From NCBI GenBank assembly GCA_964511625.1, contig CAZEJG010000003.1:62001-126000 (forward strand): a stretch of DNA of 64,000 nt, read 5' to 3'. How positions within the stretch are numbered: the first letter of the stretch is position 1; each line of letters opens with the position of its first letter. Source of the DNA: Pseudohoeflea sp964511625 (GTDB lineage Bacteria > Pseudomonadota > Alphaproteobacteria > Rhizobiales > Rhizobiaceae). A program made the position numbers and the translations under genes. Positions 16,547-25,739 of the stretch are shown here, piece by piece. Under the pieces are notes generated by a model. It was given only the letters and a program-made list of their open reading frames with translations. It did not search any database and was not told where the DNA came from.

Positions 16547-17479
16547 TCAGAACGACAGTTTGCCGCAATAGCCGCCAATCAGTTCGGCGCTGTTGCGCAG
16601 CCCCTCCGCCTCCTCGGTGTCGAGCGACGGCATGATGGCCGCCGCCACCCCGCCGGCGCCGACGATGTGCGGAAGGGAAAGCGCCACGTCGCTGACGTCG
16701 GCGATCTCGGAGGTGACCTGCGTGACGGTAAGCACCGCACGCTCGTCTGCGAGAATGGCCCGGACGATGCGCGCCAGTCCCGCGCCGATCCCGTAATAGG
16801 TCGAGCCCTTGCCCGCGATGATCGTGTAGGCCGCATCGCGGACCTCGACGGCGATGCGCCGGCGGGTGTCGGCGTCGAGCGGCCTGCCGACCTCTTCGGC
16901 AAATGCGGTGATCGGCATCGATCCGGCCGTCGCCGAGGACCAGATCGCGACCTCGCTGTCGCCGTGCTCCCCGAGAATGTCGGCATGCACCGAACGCGGG
17001 GCCACGCCCAGATGATGGCCGAGCAGGCTGCGGAACCGGGCCGTGTCGAGTATGGTGCCGGAGCCGATCACCCGGGCGGCCGGTAGTCCCGATAGTTTCT
17101 GCGCCGCGAAGGTCATCACGTCGACCGGATTGGTCGCTATCAGGAGAATGGTGTCGGCGGCGTCTGACATGATCCCGTCGATCACGCTGCGAAAGACGGC
17201 CACGTTGCGGTCGAGCAGCGACAGCCTGTCCTCGCCCGGCTTCTGGCTGACGCCAGCGGCTATGATGACGACGGCTGCCCCGGCCAGGTCGGCATAGGTT
17301 CCGGCCCTCACGGAGGCGGTCGAGGCAAAGGGGATGGCGTGGGAGATGTCCTGGGCCTGGGCCAGCGCCAGTTTCACGTCGGCGTCGACCAGCACGATCT
17401 CGTTCCCGACGCCGAGCAGCGCCATCGCATAAGCGGCAGAACTGCCGACCATGCCCGTCCCGACAATTCCGACCTTCAT
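16547..17479 (-). CDS. ldh: L-lactate dehydrogenase
   Basis: NAD-dependent interconversion of pyruvate and L-lactate. 310 residues: Rossmann loop GTGMVGSS (7-14), D31 after beta-2 indicating NAD, the substrate-specificity loop SQKPGEDR in which Q79 takes the place that is arginine in malate dehydrogenases, IATNPVD, the D145/R148 pair (LDTARFR), and catalytic H172 in GEHGDSE. The glutamine supports lactate over malate. The ATG at 17479 is preferred over an extension to 17596 that lacks the Rossmann start. Single gene. Confidence 0.9.
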   Translation of the reverse strand: MKVGIVGTGMVGSSAAYAMALLGVGNEIVLVDADVKLALAQAQDISHAIPFASTASVRAGTYADLAGAAVVIIAAGVSQKPGEDRLSLLDRNVAVFRSVIDGIMSDAADTILLIATNPVDVMTFAAQKLSGLPAARVIGSGTILDTARFRSLLGHHLGVAPRSVHADILGEHGDSEVAIWSSATAGSMPITAFAEEVGRPLDADTRRRIAVEVRDAAYTIIAGKGSTYYGIGAGLARIVRAILADERAVLTVTQVTSEIADVSDVALSLPHIVGAGGVAAAIMPSLDTEEAEGLRNSAELIGGYCGKLSF

Positions 17480-17680
17480 CGCAAGCCCCGTTCCTGATGG
17501 CGACCGGGTGCTTTCGCACCGCAACACAGACAGCATAGGCGGGCATGGCGACAGGTCAATGTCAGGGGCGGGCACACCATTGTTCGCCCCGGCCAACCTG
17601 CCTATAAGAATTCATCAACGTTTTGCCGCAGGCACGTATGACCGTGTTCGAGAAGACGGCGCAAGGCAGGGGATACACAG

Positions 17681-19276
17681 GTGGGAATGCTTGAAGACGG
17701 CAAGATCTATATCGGTACCAGCCGCAAACCCGATGATTCCATCAACAAGGGCGAGTATCTCGACCTCAAATATGCCAACCGCCACGGTCTGGTGACCGGT
17801 GCGACCGGAACGGGCAAGACGGTGACGCTGCAGATCCTAGCCGAAGGCTTTTCCAATGCCGGTGTCCCGGTGTTCTGCGCCGACGTGAAGGGCGATCTCT
17901 CCGGGATCGCGGCCATGGGCGAACGCAAGGATTTTCTCGACAAGCGCGCAGCCCAGATCGGCCTCGATCCCTACGAGATGCAGGAGTTTCCGGTGATTTT
18001 CTGGGATCTCTTCGGCGAGAAGGGGCACCGAATCCGCACCACTGTCTCGGAGATGGGTCCCCTGCTGCTCTCGCGACTGATGGACGCCACAGACGCGCAG
18101 GAAGGGGTGATCAACATCGCCTTCAAGATCGCCGACGAGGGCGGGCTGCCGATCCTCGACATGAAGGATCTGCGCTCGATGCTGACCTACATGTCCGAGC
18201 AGTCGGAGGAACTCTCCCGCATCTACGGCAATATCTCGCCGCAGTCAGTCGCCGCCATCCAGCGCGATCTGCTGGTGCTCGAACAGCAGGGCGCCGAGCA
18301 GTTCTTCGGCGAGCCGGCGCTCAAGATTTCCGACATCATGCGCACCACGAACGACGGCCGCGGTGCGATTTCGGTGCTGGCCGCCGACAAGCTGATGATG
18401 AACCCGCGGCTCTACGCGACCTTCCTGCTCTGGCTGCTCTCCGAACTGTTCGAGGAACTGCCCGAAGTCGGAGATCCCGACAAGCCGCGGCTCGTATTCT
18501 TCTTCGACGAGGCGCACCTGTTGTTCGACAACGCGCCGCAGATCCTCATCCAGCGCGTCGAGCAGGTGGTTCGGCTGATCCGCTCCAAGGGCGTCGGCGT
18601 ATTCTTCGTCACGCAGAACCCGCTCGATGTGCCCGAAACCGTGCTCTCCCAGCTCGGAAACCGCATCCAGCATGCCCTTCGCGCCTATACGCCGCGCGAG
18701 CAGAAGGCGGTCAAGGTGGCGGCAGAAACATTTCGGCCCAACCCCGAATTCGATTGCTACGAGGCGATCACCCAGCTCGGGGTGGGCGAAGCGCTGGTCT
18801 CGACGCTCGAATCCAAGGGCGTGCCCTCTATGGTGGAACGCACACTGGTCCGTCCCCCGGCCTCGCGCCTTGGCCCCATCACCGAGGCCGAGCGGCAGAA
18901 GGTCATGGCGGTCAGTCCCGTGGCCAGTCAGTACGACCAGGATATCGATCGCGAGAGCGCCTACGAGATCCTCGCCAAGCGCGCCGAGCAGGCGGCCAAG
19001 GAAGAGGAAGAGCGCCGTCGCAAGGAAGAGGAAAGCGACAAGGACATCCCGGAGAACCGTCGCTGGACGCTGCCAGGTTTCGGCGGCGACGATGATGACG
19101 ATGACCGTGACGATCGCGGCCGGCGCAAGACCTCGACCCGCACCCGTTCGCGGTCCGGTTACCAGCGCCAGACGGTGACCGAGGTCGTCATCAAGCAGGT
19201 AGCGCGCACGGCCGCCAGCCAGATCGGCCGGGCTCTTGTGCGCGGCATTCTCGGTTCGCTGAAAAAGGGACTTTAG
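17681..19276 (+). CDS. HerA-like ATPase (DUF853/YjgR family)
   Basis: 531 residues. Walker A GATGTGKT (40-47) and Walker B LVFFFDEAHLLF (about 270) place it in the FtsK/HerA superfamily of DNA- or protein-pumping ATPases. The C-terminus is charged: a lysine/glutamate helix (430-455), an aspartate run and a basic, arginine-rich end. Cellular role unproven. The GTG at 17681 has AGGGG eight bases upstream; an ATG two codons later has a poorer spacing. Its stop directly abuts the stop of the convergent M23 gene (19276/19277). Confidence 0.85.
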   Translation: MGMLEDGKIYIGTSRKPDDSINKGEYLDLKYANRHGLVTGATGTGKTVTLQILAEGFSNAGVPVFCADVKGDLSGIAAMGERKDFLDKRAAQIGLDPYEMQEFPVIFWDLFGEKGHRIRTTVSEMGPLLLSRLMDATDAQEGVINIAFKIADEGGLPILDMKDLRSMLTYMSEQSEELSRIYGNISPQSVAAIQRDLLVLEQQGAEQFFGEPALKISDIMRTTNDGRGAISVLAADKLMMNPRLYATFLLWLLSELFEELPEVGDPDKPRLVFFFDEAHLLFDNAPQILIQRVEQVVRLIRSKGVGVFFVTQNPLDVPETVLSQLGNRIQHALRAYTPREQKAVKVAAETFRPNPEFDCYEAITQLGVGEALVSTLESKGVPSMVERTLVRPPASRLGPITEAERQKVMAVSPVASQYDQDIDRESAYEILAKRAEQAAKEEEERRRKEEESDKDIPENRRWTLPGFGGDDDDDDRDDRGRRKTSTRTRSRSGYQRQTVTEVVIKQVARTAASQIGRALVRGILGSLKKGL

Positions 19277-19903
19277 CTAGCGGCAGGCGACCGGATAGGT
19301 CAGCGCGCTCGACGGCGGCTGATCGGTCGCCTCCGGCTGGAAGCAGGTGACACGGCCGACGCCGTTAGCCCAGAACAGGTGCGGATCGTTGGGGGTAAGT
19401 GTTCCGCTGCCGGCGTTCGCTTCCCTGTGAACCTCGAAATGAAGATGCGGGATGCCGCCGGCCAAGGCACCGGTGTTGCCCAGGAGCGCAATCTCTTCGC
19501 CGCGCCGCACCTGTGCGCCGGGCTTGGCGATGCGGGATTTGAGATGCTTGTAGATGGTGACGATCCGCCGGCCGGCCGCATCGGGGCCGTGGTCGATCAC
19601 CAGCCGGTTGCCGTACATCGGCTCGAAGAGCGAGTTCCGCACCACGCCATCGGCCGCCGCGATCACCGGCGTGCCGATCGGAGCGACGACGTCGATCCCC
19701 TCATGGCCGGCGATGTTCTCGTTGTAGCGGAATTCCTGCGAGATCGAGGGGGCGTCGGCGGGCATGACGACGGGTATTTTCGGGTTCTGGTCGGCGAGAT
19801 AGGCCGCCGACCAGCCATGGTCGCTCGGCACGCAGCCGGAAAGGACGACCGACCCGACGGCGACCGCGGCTGCAGACAAGAATGCATGCCATTCCCGCGC
19901 CAT
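19277..19903 (-). CDS. M23-family peptidase lipoprotein
   Basis: 208 residues: lipoprotein signal with lipobox LSGC (C24), then a lysostaphin-like M23 domain with HEGID (first zinc histidine and aspartate) and HLHFE (second zinc site). Likely a periplasmic murein endopeptidase, anchored to a membrane. ATG at 19903 chosen because it starts the signal peptide; an upstream TTG adds eight residues. Convergent with the HerA-like ATPase with no bases between stops. Confidence 0.88.
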   Translation of the reverse strand: MAREWHAFLSAAAVAVGSVVLSGCVPSDHGWSAAYLADQNPKIPVVMPADAPSISQEFRYNENIAGHEGIDVVAPIGTPVIAAADGVVRNSLFEPMYGNRLVIDHGPDAAGRRIVTIYKHLKSRIAKPGAQVRRGEEIALLGNTGALAGGIPHLHFEVHREANAGSGTLTPNDPHLFWANGVGRVTCFQPEATDQPPSSALTYPVACR

Positions 19904-19975
19904 GCAGACCCCCCGTCCAAGCGCCAACCCCTCAAGCCACCTACCACCAAAGCGGGAACACTCTCAAGCTGCAAA

Positions 19976-20008
19976 AAGACGAAGGCCCGGCAACGATCCC
20001 GGGCCTTC
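19976..20008 (-). terminator. terminator of the second L,D-transpeptidase
   Basis: Minus strand: perfect 10-bp stem GAAGGCCCGG/CCGGGCCTTC with an 8-nt loop followed by GTCTTTTTG. It lies 25 bp beyond the stop at 20033. Confidence 0.85.
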
Positions 20009-20032
20009 ATGGCATGTCATTGTAAACGAGGG

Positions 20033-20779
20033 TCAGATGACCACGATCGGCGTCTTCGCCGGGACGCGGTCGTAAAGGTCACAGATGTCCTGGTTGATCA
20101 GACGCACACAGCCGGATGAGACGGCCTTGCCGATGGACTTGTATTCGGGGCTGCCGTGGAGCCGATAAAGCGTGTCTTCGCCGCCCTGGAAAATGTAGAG
20201 CGCACGCGCGCCAAGCGGGTTCATCAGACCCGGCTGCATGCCGCCGTTCTCGGCCGAATACTGTTCCAGTTCGGGCTGGCGGGCGATCATCTCGGCGGGC
20301 GGGGTCCAGGTCGGCCAGCGCTGCTTCCACTGCACGATGGCACGGCCCGACCAGGAGAAGCCGTCGCGGCCGATACCGACGCCGTAGCGCATCGCCCGGC
20401 CGCCTTCGCGGACGAGATAGAGGAAGCGCTCCTGGGTGTTGACGACGATGGTGCCGGGGCGCTCGCCGGTCGGGTCGGCCACTTCCTGGCGCAGATATTG
20501 CGGCTCGATCTCCCAATAGGGAATGGCAGGAAGCGGAAATTCCTCGTCGGGCTTGGGACCGTAGATTTCCTCATAGAACGGGTCGCGGCGCGTCAGACCG
20601 CGCTGCGGCTGATCCGGAGAACGATAGGTCGGCGATGTCTGCTCGCGGAAATTGGCGGTGGTCTGCGGGCCCGCGCAGGCGGCCAAAAGGCTCGCAGCGG
20701 CGGTGCCTGCCCCCATCCGCAGGAGATTGCGGCGCGAAAGGCCGGTGGGGGACGCTTGGTTACGCTTGGTATCTGTCAT
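20033..20779 (-). CDS. exported L,D-transpeptidase (YkuD domain), paralog of 3833-4516
   Basis: 248 residues. The N-terminus combines a twin-arginine-like motif (SRRNLLRMG) with a lipobox (LLAAC), so Tat export and lipidation are both possible. The catalytic block HGSPEYKSIGKAVSSGCVRL has C224. The domain is closely similar to the enzyme at 3833-4516, including the GLMNPLGARALY stretch. ATG at 20779 has GGAAG upstream; an in-frame ATG at 20794 is the alternative. Likely makes L,D cross-links or anchors proteins to peptidoglycan. Confidence 0.9.
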   Translation of the reverse strand: MTDTKRNQASPTGLSRRNLLRMGAGTAAASLLAACAGPQTTANFREQTSPTYRSPDQPQRGLTRRDPFYEEIYGPKPDEEFPLPAIPYWEIEPQYLRQEVADPTGERPGTIVVNTQERFLYLVREGGRAMRYGVGIGRDGFSWSGRAIVQWKQRWPTWTPPAEMIARQPELEQYSAENGGMQPGLMNPLGARALYIFQGGEDTLYRLHGSPEYKSIGKAVSSGCVRLINQDICDLYDRVPAKTPIVVI

Positions 20780-20966
20780 TTCATCTTCCGTCATGGCCGT
20801 GTCTTTCGCACTGGCGCGCGATTGTGGTTTTCCCACGGCCGGCTTGTGGCGGGCTGGTCACACCCATGCTGCTCGTTCATGACGAAAGCGTGATGATTGC
20901 CCCCTCGCAAAAACCGCCGGGCGGCGCTTTAGTTCCATCTGGAATGTGCGGCAGGGGCAAGGGACA

Positions 20967-20988
20967 TCCGGCGCCGAGAGGCGCCGGA
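20967..20988. terminator. GAGA-loop hairpin downstream of otsA
   Basis: Perfect 9-bp stem TCCGGCGCC/GGCGCCGGA around a GAGA tetraloop, 29 bp beyond the otsA stop. There is no T-run, so it may be a processing or Rho-assisted end rather than a classical terminator. Confidence 0.5.
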
Positions 20989-21016
20989 GAATTGCGCGGC
21001 GGATTGAGGCTCTTGC

Positions 21017-22429
21017 CTACTGGCCGGCGTGAAACGGAATGTCGCGCGTGCGCATGGCGGGCCGTCCGGCGGCTAGAACACCGGCAGGCTTTTCGAGCCG
21101 GCGCAAAAATTCCGCGCTCCATTTCGAAACGTCGTTCTCCGAAAGTCGCTTGAACAGGGCGTTGTGCCGCTCCTGGCGTTCGGCGAGCGGCATGTCGAGC
21201 GCCTGCTTGATGGCTTTCGACAGTCCGTGTGGATCGTGCGGATTGATGATGATGGCTTCCTTCATCTCCTCCGCCGCACCGGCGAACTGCGAGAGGAGCA
21301 GCACGCCCGGATCCTCGGGATCCTGCGCGGCGACGAATTCCTTGGCCACAAGGTTCATGCCGTCGAAGAGGGGGGTGACCAGGCAGATGTAGGAATAGCG
21401 GTAGAGGACTGCGAGCTCGTCGCGAGGCAATGCGCGGTGCATGTATTGCACCGGCACCCAGTCGACGGTGCCGAAACGACCATTGATGCGACCCGAGGTC
21501 AGTTCCATTTCCTCGCGGATGTCCTGGTAGGCCTCGACATTGTCGCGAGTGGGCGGCGCGATCTGCAGGAGAGAAACCTTGCCGCAATAGTCAGGATAGT
21601 CCTCGAGAAACTGTTCGTAGCCAGCCAGTCGCTGCGGCAGGCCCTTGGAATAGTCGAGGCGGTCGACGCCGATGAGACGGGGCAGGCGGGCCGGTTCGAT
21701 GGTCTGCGACTTCTCGGCCGCCATCTCGGCAAATCCCTTCACGTCGATCGAGATCGGGAAACAGCCGAGCGAAATCTCCCGGCCCTGGACGTCGATATTT
21801 CCGTTGAAACGCAGTTCGCCGCGCATCGTCTGGCGGAAGATGTCGATCATGTGCGCCAGGTCGCGCCGGGTCTGGAAGCCGACCATGTCGTAGGCGGCGA
21901 ACCATTCCGCCAGTTCCTTCCAGTCGGGAATGGCCTTGAAGGTCTGGAAATCGGGCAGCGGGATATGCAGGAAGAAGCCCATCCGGTTGGTCACGCCGAG
22001 CTTCTTGAGCTCGAAGGCGAGCGGGATGAGCTGGTAGTCGTGGATCCAGAGGATGTCGTCTTCGGTGATCACCTTGGCGATCATCGCGGCCAGGCGGCGG
22101 GAGACTTCCTTGTAGGCCTCGGCATAATGGACCTGGATATCGAGAAGGTCGACGCGGCCGTGAAAGGCCGGCCAGAGCACGGAGTTGGAATAGCCGAGAT
22201 AGTAGTCGCGCTGCAGCTGCGGCTCGAGCTCGAAAAGGCCAATGTCGAAATCCGGCCGTTCATGCATGAGGATGGTGGGCGAGGGGTCTTCGGATGCGGC
22301 GGGAGCCCCGCCGATCCAGAGGCCGCCGCGAGACTTCAGCGCGTCCTTCAGGGCGACGACCAGTCCCCCCGAATCACCCGCTCCGTCGAGCGAAGGGGCG
22401 CGGTTGGAAACGATCACCAGTCTGGGCAC
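21017..22429 (-). CDS. otsA: trehalose-6-phosphate synthase
   Basis: GT20 glycosyltransferase joining UDP-glucose and glucose-6-phosphate. 470 residues, usual length. Recognisable blocks: VSNRAP at the N-terminus, WIHDYQL (near 128), FFLHIPLP, GVDRLDYSKG (substrate-binding arginine and lysine, about 255-264), and LVTPLFDGMNLVAKEFVA for sugar-nucleotide binding. The start is GTG, one base after the otsB stop, so both are translated from one message. Trehalose serves as compatible solute and stress protectant. Confidence 0.95.
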   Translation of the reverse strand: MPRLVIVSNRAPSLDGAGDSGGLVVALKDALKSRGGLWIGGAPAASEDPSPTILMHERPDFDIGLFELEPQLQRDYYLGYSNSVLWPAFHGRVDLLDIQVHYAEAYKEVSRRLAAMIAKVITEDDILWIHDYQLIPLAFELKKLGVTNRMGFFLHIPLPDFQTFKAIPDWKELAEWFAAYDMVGFQTRRDLAHMIDIFRQTMRGELRFNGNIDVQGREISLGCFPISIDVKGFAEMAAEKSQTIEPARLPRLIGVDRLDYSKGLPQRLAGYEQFLEDYPDYCGKVSLLQIAPPTRDNVEAYQDIREEMELTSGRINGRFGTVDWVPVQYMHRALPRDELAVLYRYSYICLVTPLFDGMNLVAKEFVAAQDPEDPGVLLLSQFAGAAEEMKEAIIINPHDPHGLSKAIKQALDMPLAERQERHNALFKRLSENDVSKWSAEFLRRLEKPAGVLAAGRPAMRTRDIPFHAGQ

Positions 22430-22430
22430 T

Positions 22431-23237
22431 TTAGTCTCTCCGTTTTTTCATTTGCCCGGAGAGCCATTTCTTGAAGCTCGCCGGACTGTCGGTTCGGTAG
22501 CGGGCCGCAGTGGGCCCGTCTCCGATCTTGATTGAAATTCCGTCCTGCTCGTTGACGTAGGCGAAAGCGGTTTCGTCGGTTGCGTCGTCGCCGACATAGA
22601 TCGGCGTGCGTCCGAAGAACTGGGGCGCCAGCATGATCTTCTCGATCGCGCCGGCCTTCGAAATGTTTTTGGGCTTGATCTCGAGCGCCATCTTGGCCGG
22701 CTGAATCTCGAAATCCTCACTGCCCTCGAGCAGGCATTCGGCGAATTTGCGAGCCTTGAACTCCATTTCGGGGTTCTGGCGGAAATGCATGACCACGCCG
22801 TAAGTCTTTTCTTCCAGGATCACCCGCGGATCGATCACGACAAACTCCGCGACGGCGGCCTTGATATGCTCCAGCCGTTCGGGGTCGGGGAGTTCGTGCC
22901 GGTCTATCTTGCCCTCAATGCGCAATTCGGTGCCGTGGCCACCGGATATGACGCCTTTGAAATCGCCGACATAGTGGGCGACGTCATCGAGGTTGCGACC
23001 TGAAACGATGGCGACGGCGCCGCCGAAAGTCTTCATCGCCGTTGCGAAGAGATCGGCGTCGTCACCCGTATATTCGATGGCGTCCGGCCGGGAGGCGATC
23101 TCCACGATCGTCCCGTCGAAATCGGAGAAGAGGGCATAGTTCGAAGGATCGATGGTGAGCTCTTCGAGTCCGCCAGTGTCCGAGGCCTGGGGAGGCTGAA
23201 AGCCGACGAATTCATAAAAGCTTGTGGTGTGTTCCAT
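22431..23237 (-). CDS. otsB: trehalose-6-phosphate phosphatase
   Basis: HAD-superfamily phosphatase releasing free trehalose. 268 residues with the nucleophile motif SDFDGTIVE (about 38-46), motif II IVSGRN, and the magnesium motif GDDATDE near residue 220. The ATG at 23237 has CAGGA at six bases. First gene of otsBA; the order otsB-otsA with a one-base gap gives coupled translation. An EcfG-type promoter lies 30 bp upstream. Confidence 0.95.
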   Translation of the reverse strand: MEHTTSFYEFVGFQPPQASDTGGLEELTIDPSNYALFSDFDGTIVEIASRPDAIEYTGDDADLFATAMKTFGGAVAIVSGRNLDDVAHYVGDFKGVISGGHGTELRIEGKIDRHELPDPERLEHIKAAVAEFVVIDPRVILEEKTYGVVMHFRQNPEMEFKARKFAECLLEGSEDFEIQPAKMALEIKPKNISKAGAIEKIMLAPQFFGRTPIYVGDDATDETAFAYVNEQDGISIKIGDGPTAARYRTDSPASFKKWLSGQMKKRRD

Positions 23238-23268
23238 TGTGTCCTGCTCCCGCTGCGCTACACCGATC

Positions 23269-23293
23269 AACCTCGGAGCCGCGGGAAAGTTCC
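23269..23293 (-). promoter_or_regulatory. EcfG/RpoE2-type promoter of otsBA
   Basis: Minus strand GGAAC, 16 bases, GGTT, close to the alphaproteobacterial general-stress sigma consensus GGAAC-N16/17-CGTT. It sits 32-56 bp upstream of the otsB ATG. otsBA is a known EcfG-regulon member in several Alphaproteobacteria, which strengthens the reading. Confidence 0.65.
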
Positions 23294-23416
23294 ATCACTT
23301 TCTGAAAGTTATTTAGCAGTCGCAGTATACAGAATGCTGCGCTGCATGCAAATTTTGGAGGCAGATGAGGTGATCTGCTCGTCCGGTGTGCAGTGGCGAT
23401 ATTTGAGAAAACGCTG

Positions 23417-24070
23417 TCAGACGAGGGCGTTGAGGTCCGGCAGGATCAGCGCAGGACGCAGATCGGAATATTCGTCCGGCATCTGCGCGCGGTTGATCCA
23501 CACGGTGCGGAACCCGAATTTCGTCGCGCCGGCGATATCCCAGCGATTCGACGACTGAAACGAGACGGCCTCCGGATAGAGCCGGTAGGCGGTTGTCACC
23601 ATGTCGTAGACGTCCGGCGCGGTCTTGAACCGCTCGAGCGGATCGACCGAGAAGACGTCGTCGATGACGGTGTCGAGTGCTGCGTTCTTCACTGCCGAGG
23701 CGAGCATGGCCGGAGAGCCGTTCGACAGGATCGCGACCTTCGATCCCGTCTCCTTCAGCGACTTGAGGACGGCGGGGACCTCGGGATAGCAGTCGAGCCT
23801 GAAATAGGCGTCGAGGAGGTCGGCTCGCAGCGAGCGATCGGCCGATGGAACCCGCTCGAAGGCATAGTCGAGCGCTTCCTCGGTGAGGACCCAGAAATCG
23901 CGATAGGCGCCCATAAGGGTGCGCGTCCAGGAATATTCGAGCTGCTTGGCGCGCCAGATTTCCGACAGGAGCTGGCCGTCCGGCCCCACCCGGTCGGCAT
24001 GTTTGCGTACCGCCGCGTGAACGTCGAAGAGAGTGCCGTAGGCATCGAAAACAAACGCGGCATGCGACAT
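23417..24070 (-). CDS. haloacid dehalogenase, type II
   Basis: Hydrolytic dehalogenase-like HAD enzyme converting L-2-haloacids to D-2-hydroxyacids. 217 residues: nucleophile D9 in VFDAYGTLFD, LSNGSP (motif II serine/asparagine), the lysine in FKTAPDVY, and SSNRWDIAGA with the aspartate. These four blocks match L-2-haloacid dehalogenases. ATG at 24070 with GGGAG upstream. Single gene; substrates could also be phosphorylated compounds. Confidence 0.85.
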   Translation of the reverse strand: MSHAAFVFDAYGTLFDVHAAVRKHADRVGPDGQLLSEIWRAKQLEYSWTRTLMGAYRDFWVLTEEALDYAFERVPSADRSLRADLLDAYFRLDCYPEVPAVLKSLKETGSKVAILSNGSPAMLASAVKNAALDTVIDDVFSVDPLERFKTAPDVYDMVTTAYRLYPEAVSFQSSNRWDIAGATKFGFRTVWINRAQMPDEYSDLRPALILPDLNALV

Positions 24071-24234
24071 GAGAGGCTCCCGGGCTCCTCGCGCCCATTG
24101 GTATTGAAAACGCCGGGGACGATGCTCACGGAGCGCGCGCCGCGTCAAGACCGGCGATAGTGCCCGGCCGGAAGCACCTCAGGGGCGTGAGGCGCCGCCG
24201 GCCGGACCCGGGGCGTTGCAGGCGCAACCGGGAT

Positions 24235-25455
24235 CTATCCTGCTGCTGCCGGTCCCCAGGCTGGGAAGGGATCGGCAAGGCTGCGGAAGGCGGATGGGTC
24301 GAAGCGGGTCACCTCTTCCACCAGGCAATCGTCGAGCGCTTCGGTGATCGCGCGCCGGTCCATGCCGCGGCCGATGAAGACGATTTCCTGGCGTCGGTCA
24401 CCCCAGATAGGGTCCCAGACGTCGTCGATGACGGCCCGCCATTCGCGGTTGTCGGGCCAGCGGCTCTTCGGCACCGCGCTCCACCACCGGCCCATGGCCG
24501 AGGTCCGGGCCTGCGCGCCGGCGAGCGAGAAGTCGCCGACCCAGTCGGGACGGGTGGCGAGCCAGAAATGACCCTTGGCGCGGATGAGGCCCGCCCACGT
24601 CGCCTTGGTGAAACGGTCGAACCGTGGTGGATCGAACGGCCGCCGCGCGCGATAGACGAAGCTCGATATGCCGTACTCCTCGGTCTCCGGCACGTGATCG
24701 GCGAAACCGTAGAGCTCCTTGGCCCAGAGCGGGTGCATCTCGGCGCGACGCTCGTCGAACAGCCTGGTGTCGAGAATGTCGGACGGCTCGACAACGCCGA
24801 AATCCGTCTCGATGATGCGCGCATCGGCATTCAGCGCCCGGACGACGCTCCGCACCTGCTCACGCATCTCCGGAGAAACAGCGGACACCTTGTTGACCAC
24901 CACGACGTCGGCAAACTCGATCTGCTCGACATGGAGATCAATGAGCGTGCGCTCGTCTCCCTCTCCGGCGGACTGCCCGCGCATGCGCAGGAAGTCGTTC
25001 GAGCCGTATTCGCGCATCAGGTTCGCTGCGTCCACGACGGTGACCATGGTGTCGAGCCGTGCCAGATCGGACAAGCTTTCCCCATTCTCGTCACGGAAGG
25101 AGAATGTTGCGGCGATGGGCAATGGTTCGGCGATGCCGGTGCCCTCAATCAGCAGATAGTCGAAGCGGTTCTCGAGGCAGAGGCGGCGGACCTCGGAGAG
25201 AAGGTCGTCGCGCAGTGTGCAGCAGATGCAGCCATTGGTCATCTCGACAAGCTTCTCCTCCGTCTGGGAGAGGTCGGCGCCGCTGTCGCGTACCAGATCG
25301 GCATCGATGTTGATCTCGCCCATGTCGTTGACGATCACCGCCACTCGCAGACCCTGACGATTGTTGAGCAAATGATTGAGCAGGGTCGTCTTGCCGGCTC
25401 CGAGAAAGCCGGAGAGGACGGTGACCGGGAGCTTCGGACGGGGGATGGGTTTCAT
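24235..25455 (-). CDS. CobW-family zinc GTPase (ZigA/YciC-like metallochaperone)
   Basis: G3E P-loop GTPase thought to deliver zinc to client enzymes during zinc starvation. 406 residues: Walker A SGFLGAGKTT (15-24), the metal-binding GCICC (75-79), GTPase motif NKVS, and a C-terminal CobW domain. No histidine-rich tail. ATG at 25455 has GGAG six bases upstream. A 17-bp Zur-like palindrome begins 16 bp before the start, which favours the zinc-responsive subgroup over cobalamin or nitrile-hydratase chaperones. Confidence 0.9.
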   Translation of the reverse strand: MKPIPRPKLPVTVLSGFLGAGKTTLLNHLLNNRQGLRVAVIVNDMGEINIDADLVRDSGADLSQTEEKLVEMTNGCICCTLRDDLLSEVRRLCLENRFDYLLIEGTGIAEPLPIAATFSFRDENGESLSDLARLDTMVTVVDAANLMREYGSNDFLRMRGQSAGEGDERTLIDLHVEQIEFADVVVVNKVSAVSPEMREQVRSVVRALNADARIIETDFGVVEPSDILDTRLFDERRAEMHPLWAKELYGFADHVPETEEYGISSFVYRARRPFDPPRFDRFTKATWAGLIRAKGHFWLATRPDWVGDFSLAGAQARTSAMGRWWSAVPKSRWPDNREWRAVIDDVWDPIWGDRRQEIVFIGRGMDRRAITEALDDCLVEEVTRFDPSAFRSLADPFPAWGPAAAG

Positions 25456-25471
25456 ACGGATCTCCATTGAT

Positions 25472-25488
25472 ATGTTATAAAGTAACAT
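25472..25488. promoter_or_regulatory. Zur-box-like operator
   Basis: ATGTTATAAAGTAACAT, an inverted repeat ATGTTA-N5-TAACAT. This closely matches proteobacterial Zur boxes built around ATGTTATA/ATAACAT. It overlaps the expected promoter of the zinc GTPase gene, so repression by zinc-loaded Zur is expected. Confidence 0.75.
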
Positions 25489-25739
25489 TTGCCATCGGAA
25501 TCGAATCCGGTCAAGGCTGCGTGGAGATATTCCTCAGCAGGCTGTGGAGAGGCGCATGCCAACCCTCCGCTCAGGCCAGCGTCCAAGCACGACCGACTGA
25601 TTCATGCGCGGTTGCGTCGCGGCGCGAAACGATGCTGCGTGGAGGACCAAACAGGAGCCGGTGGTGTTCATTTCGGCTTGACGCGGGTCTGTTCGAGGGG
25701 TTGGCTGCGCGACCTGTACTTGCCTTCGAGGAGACTGCC

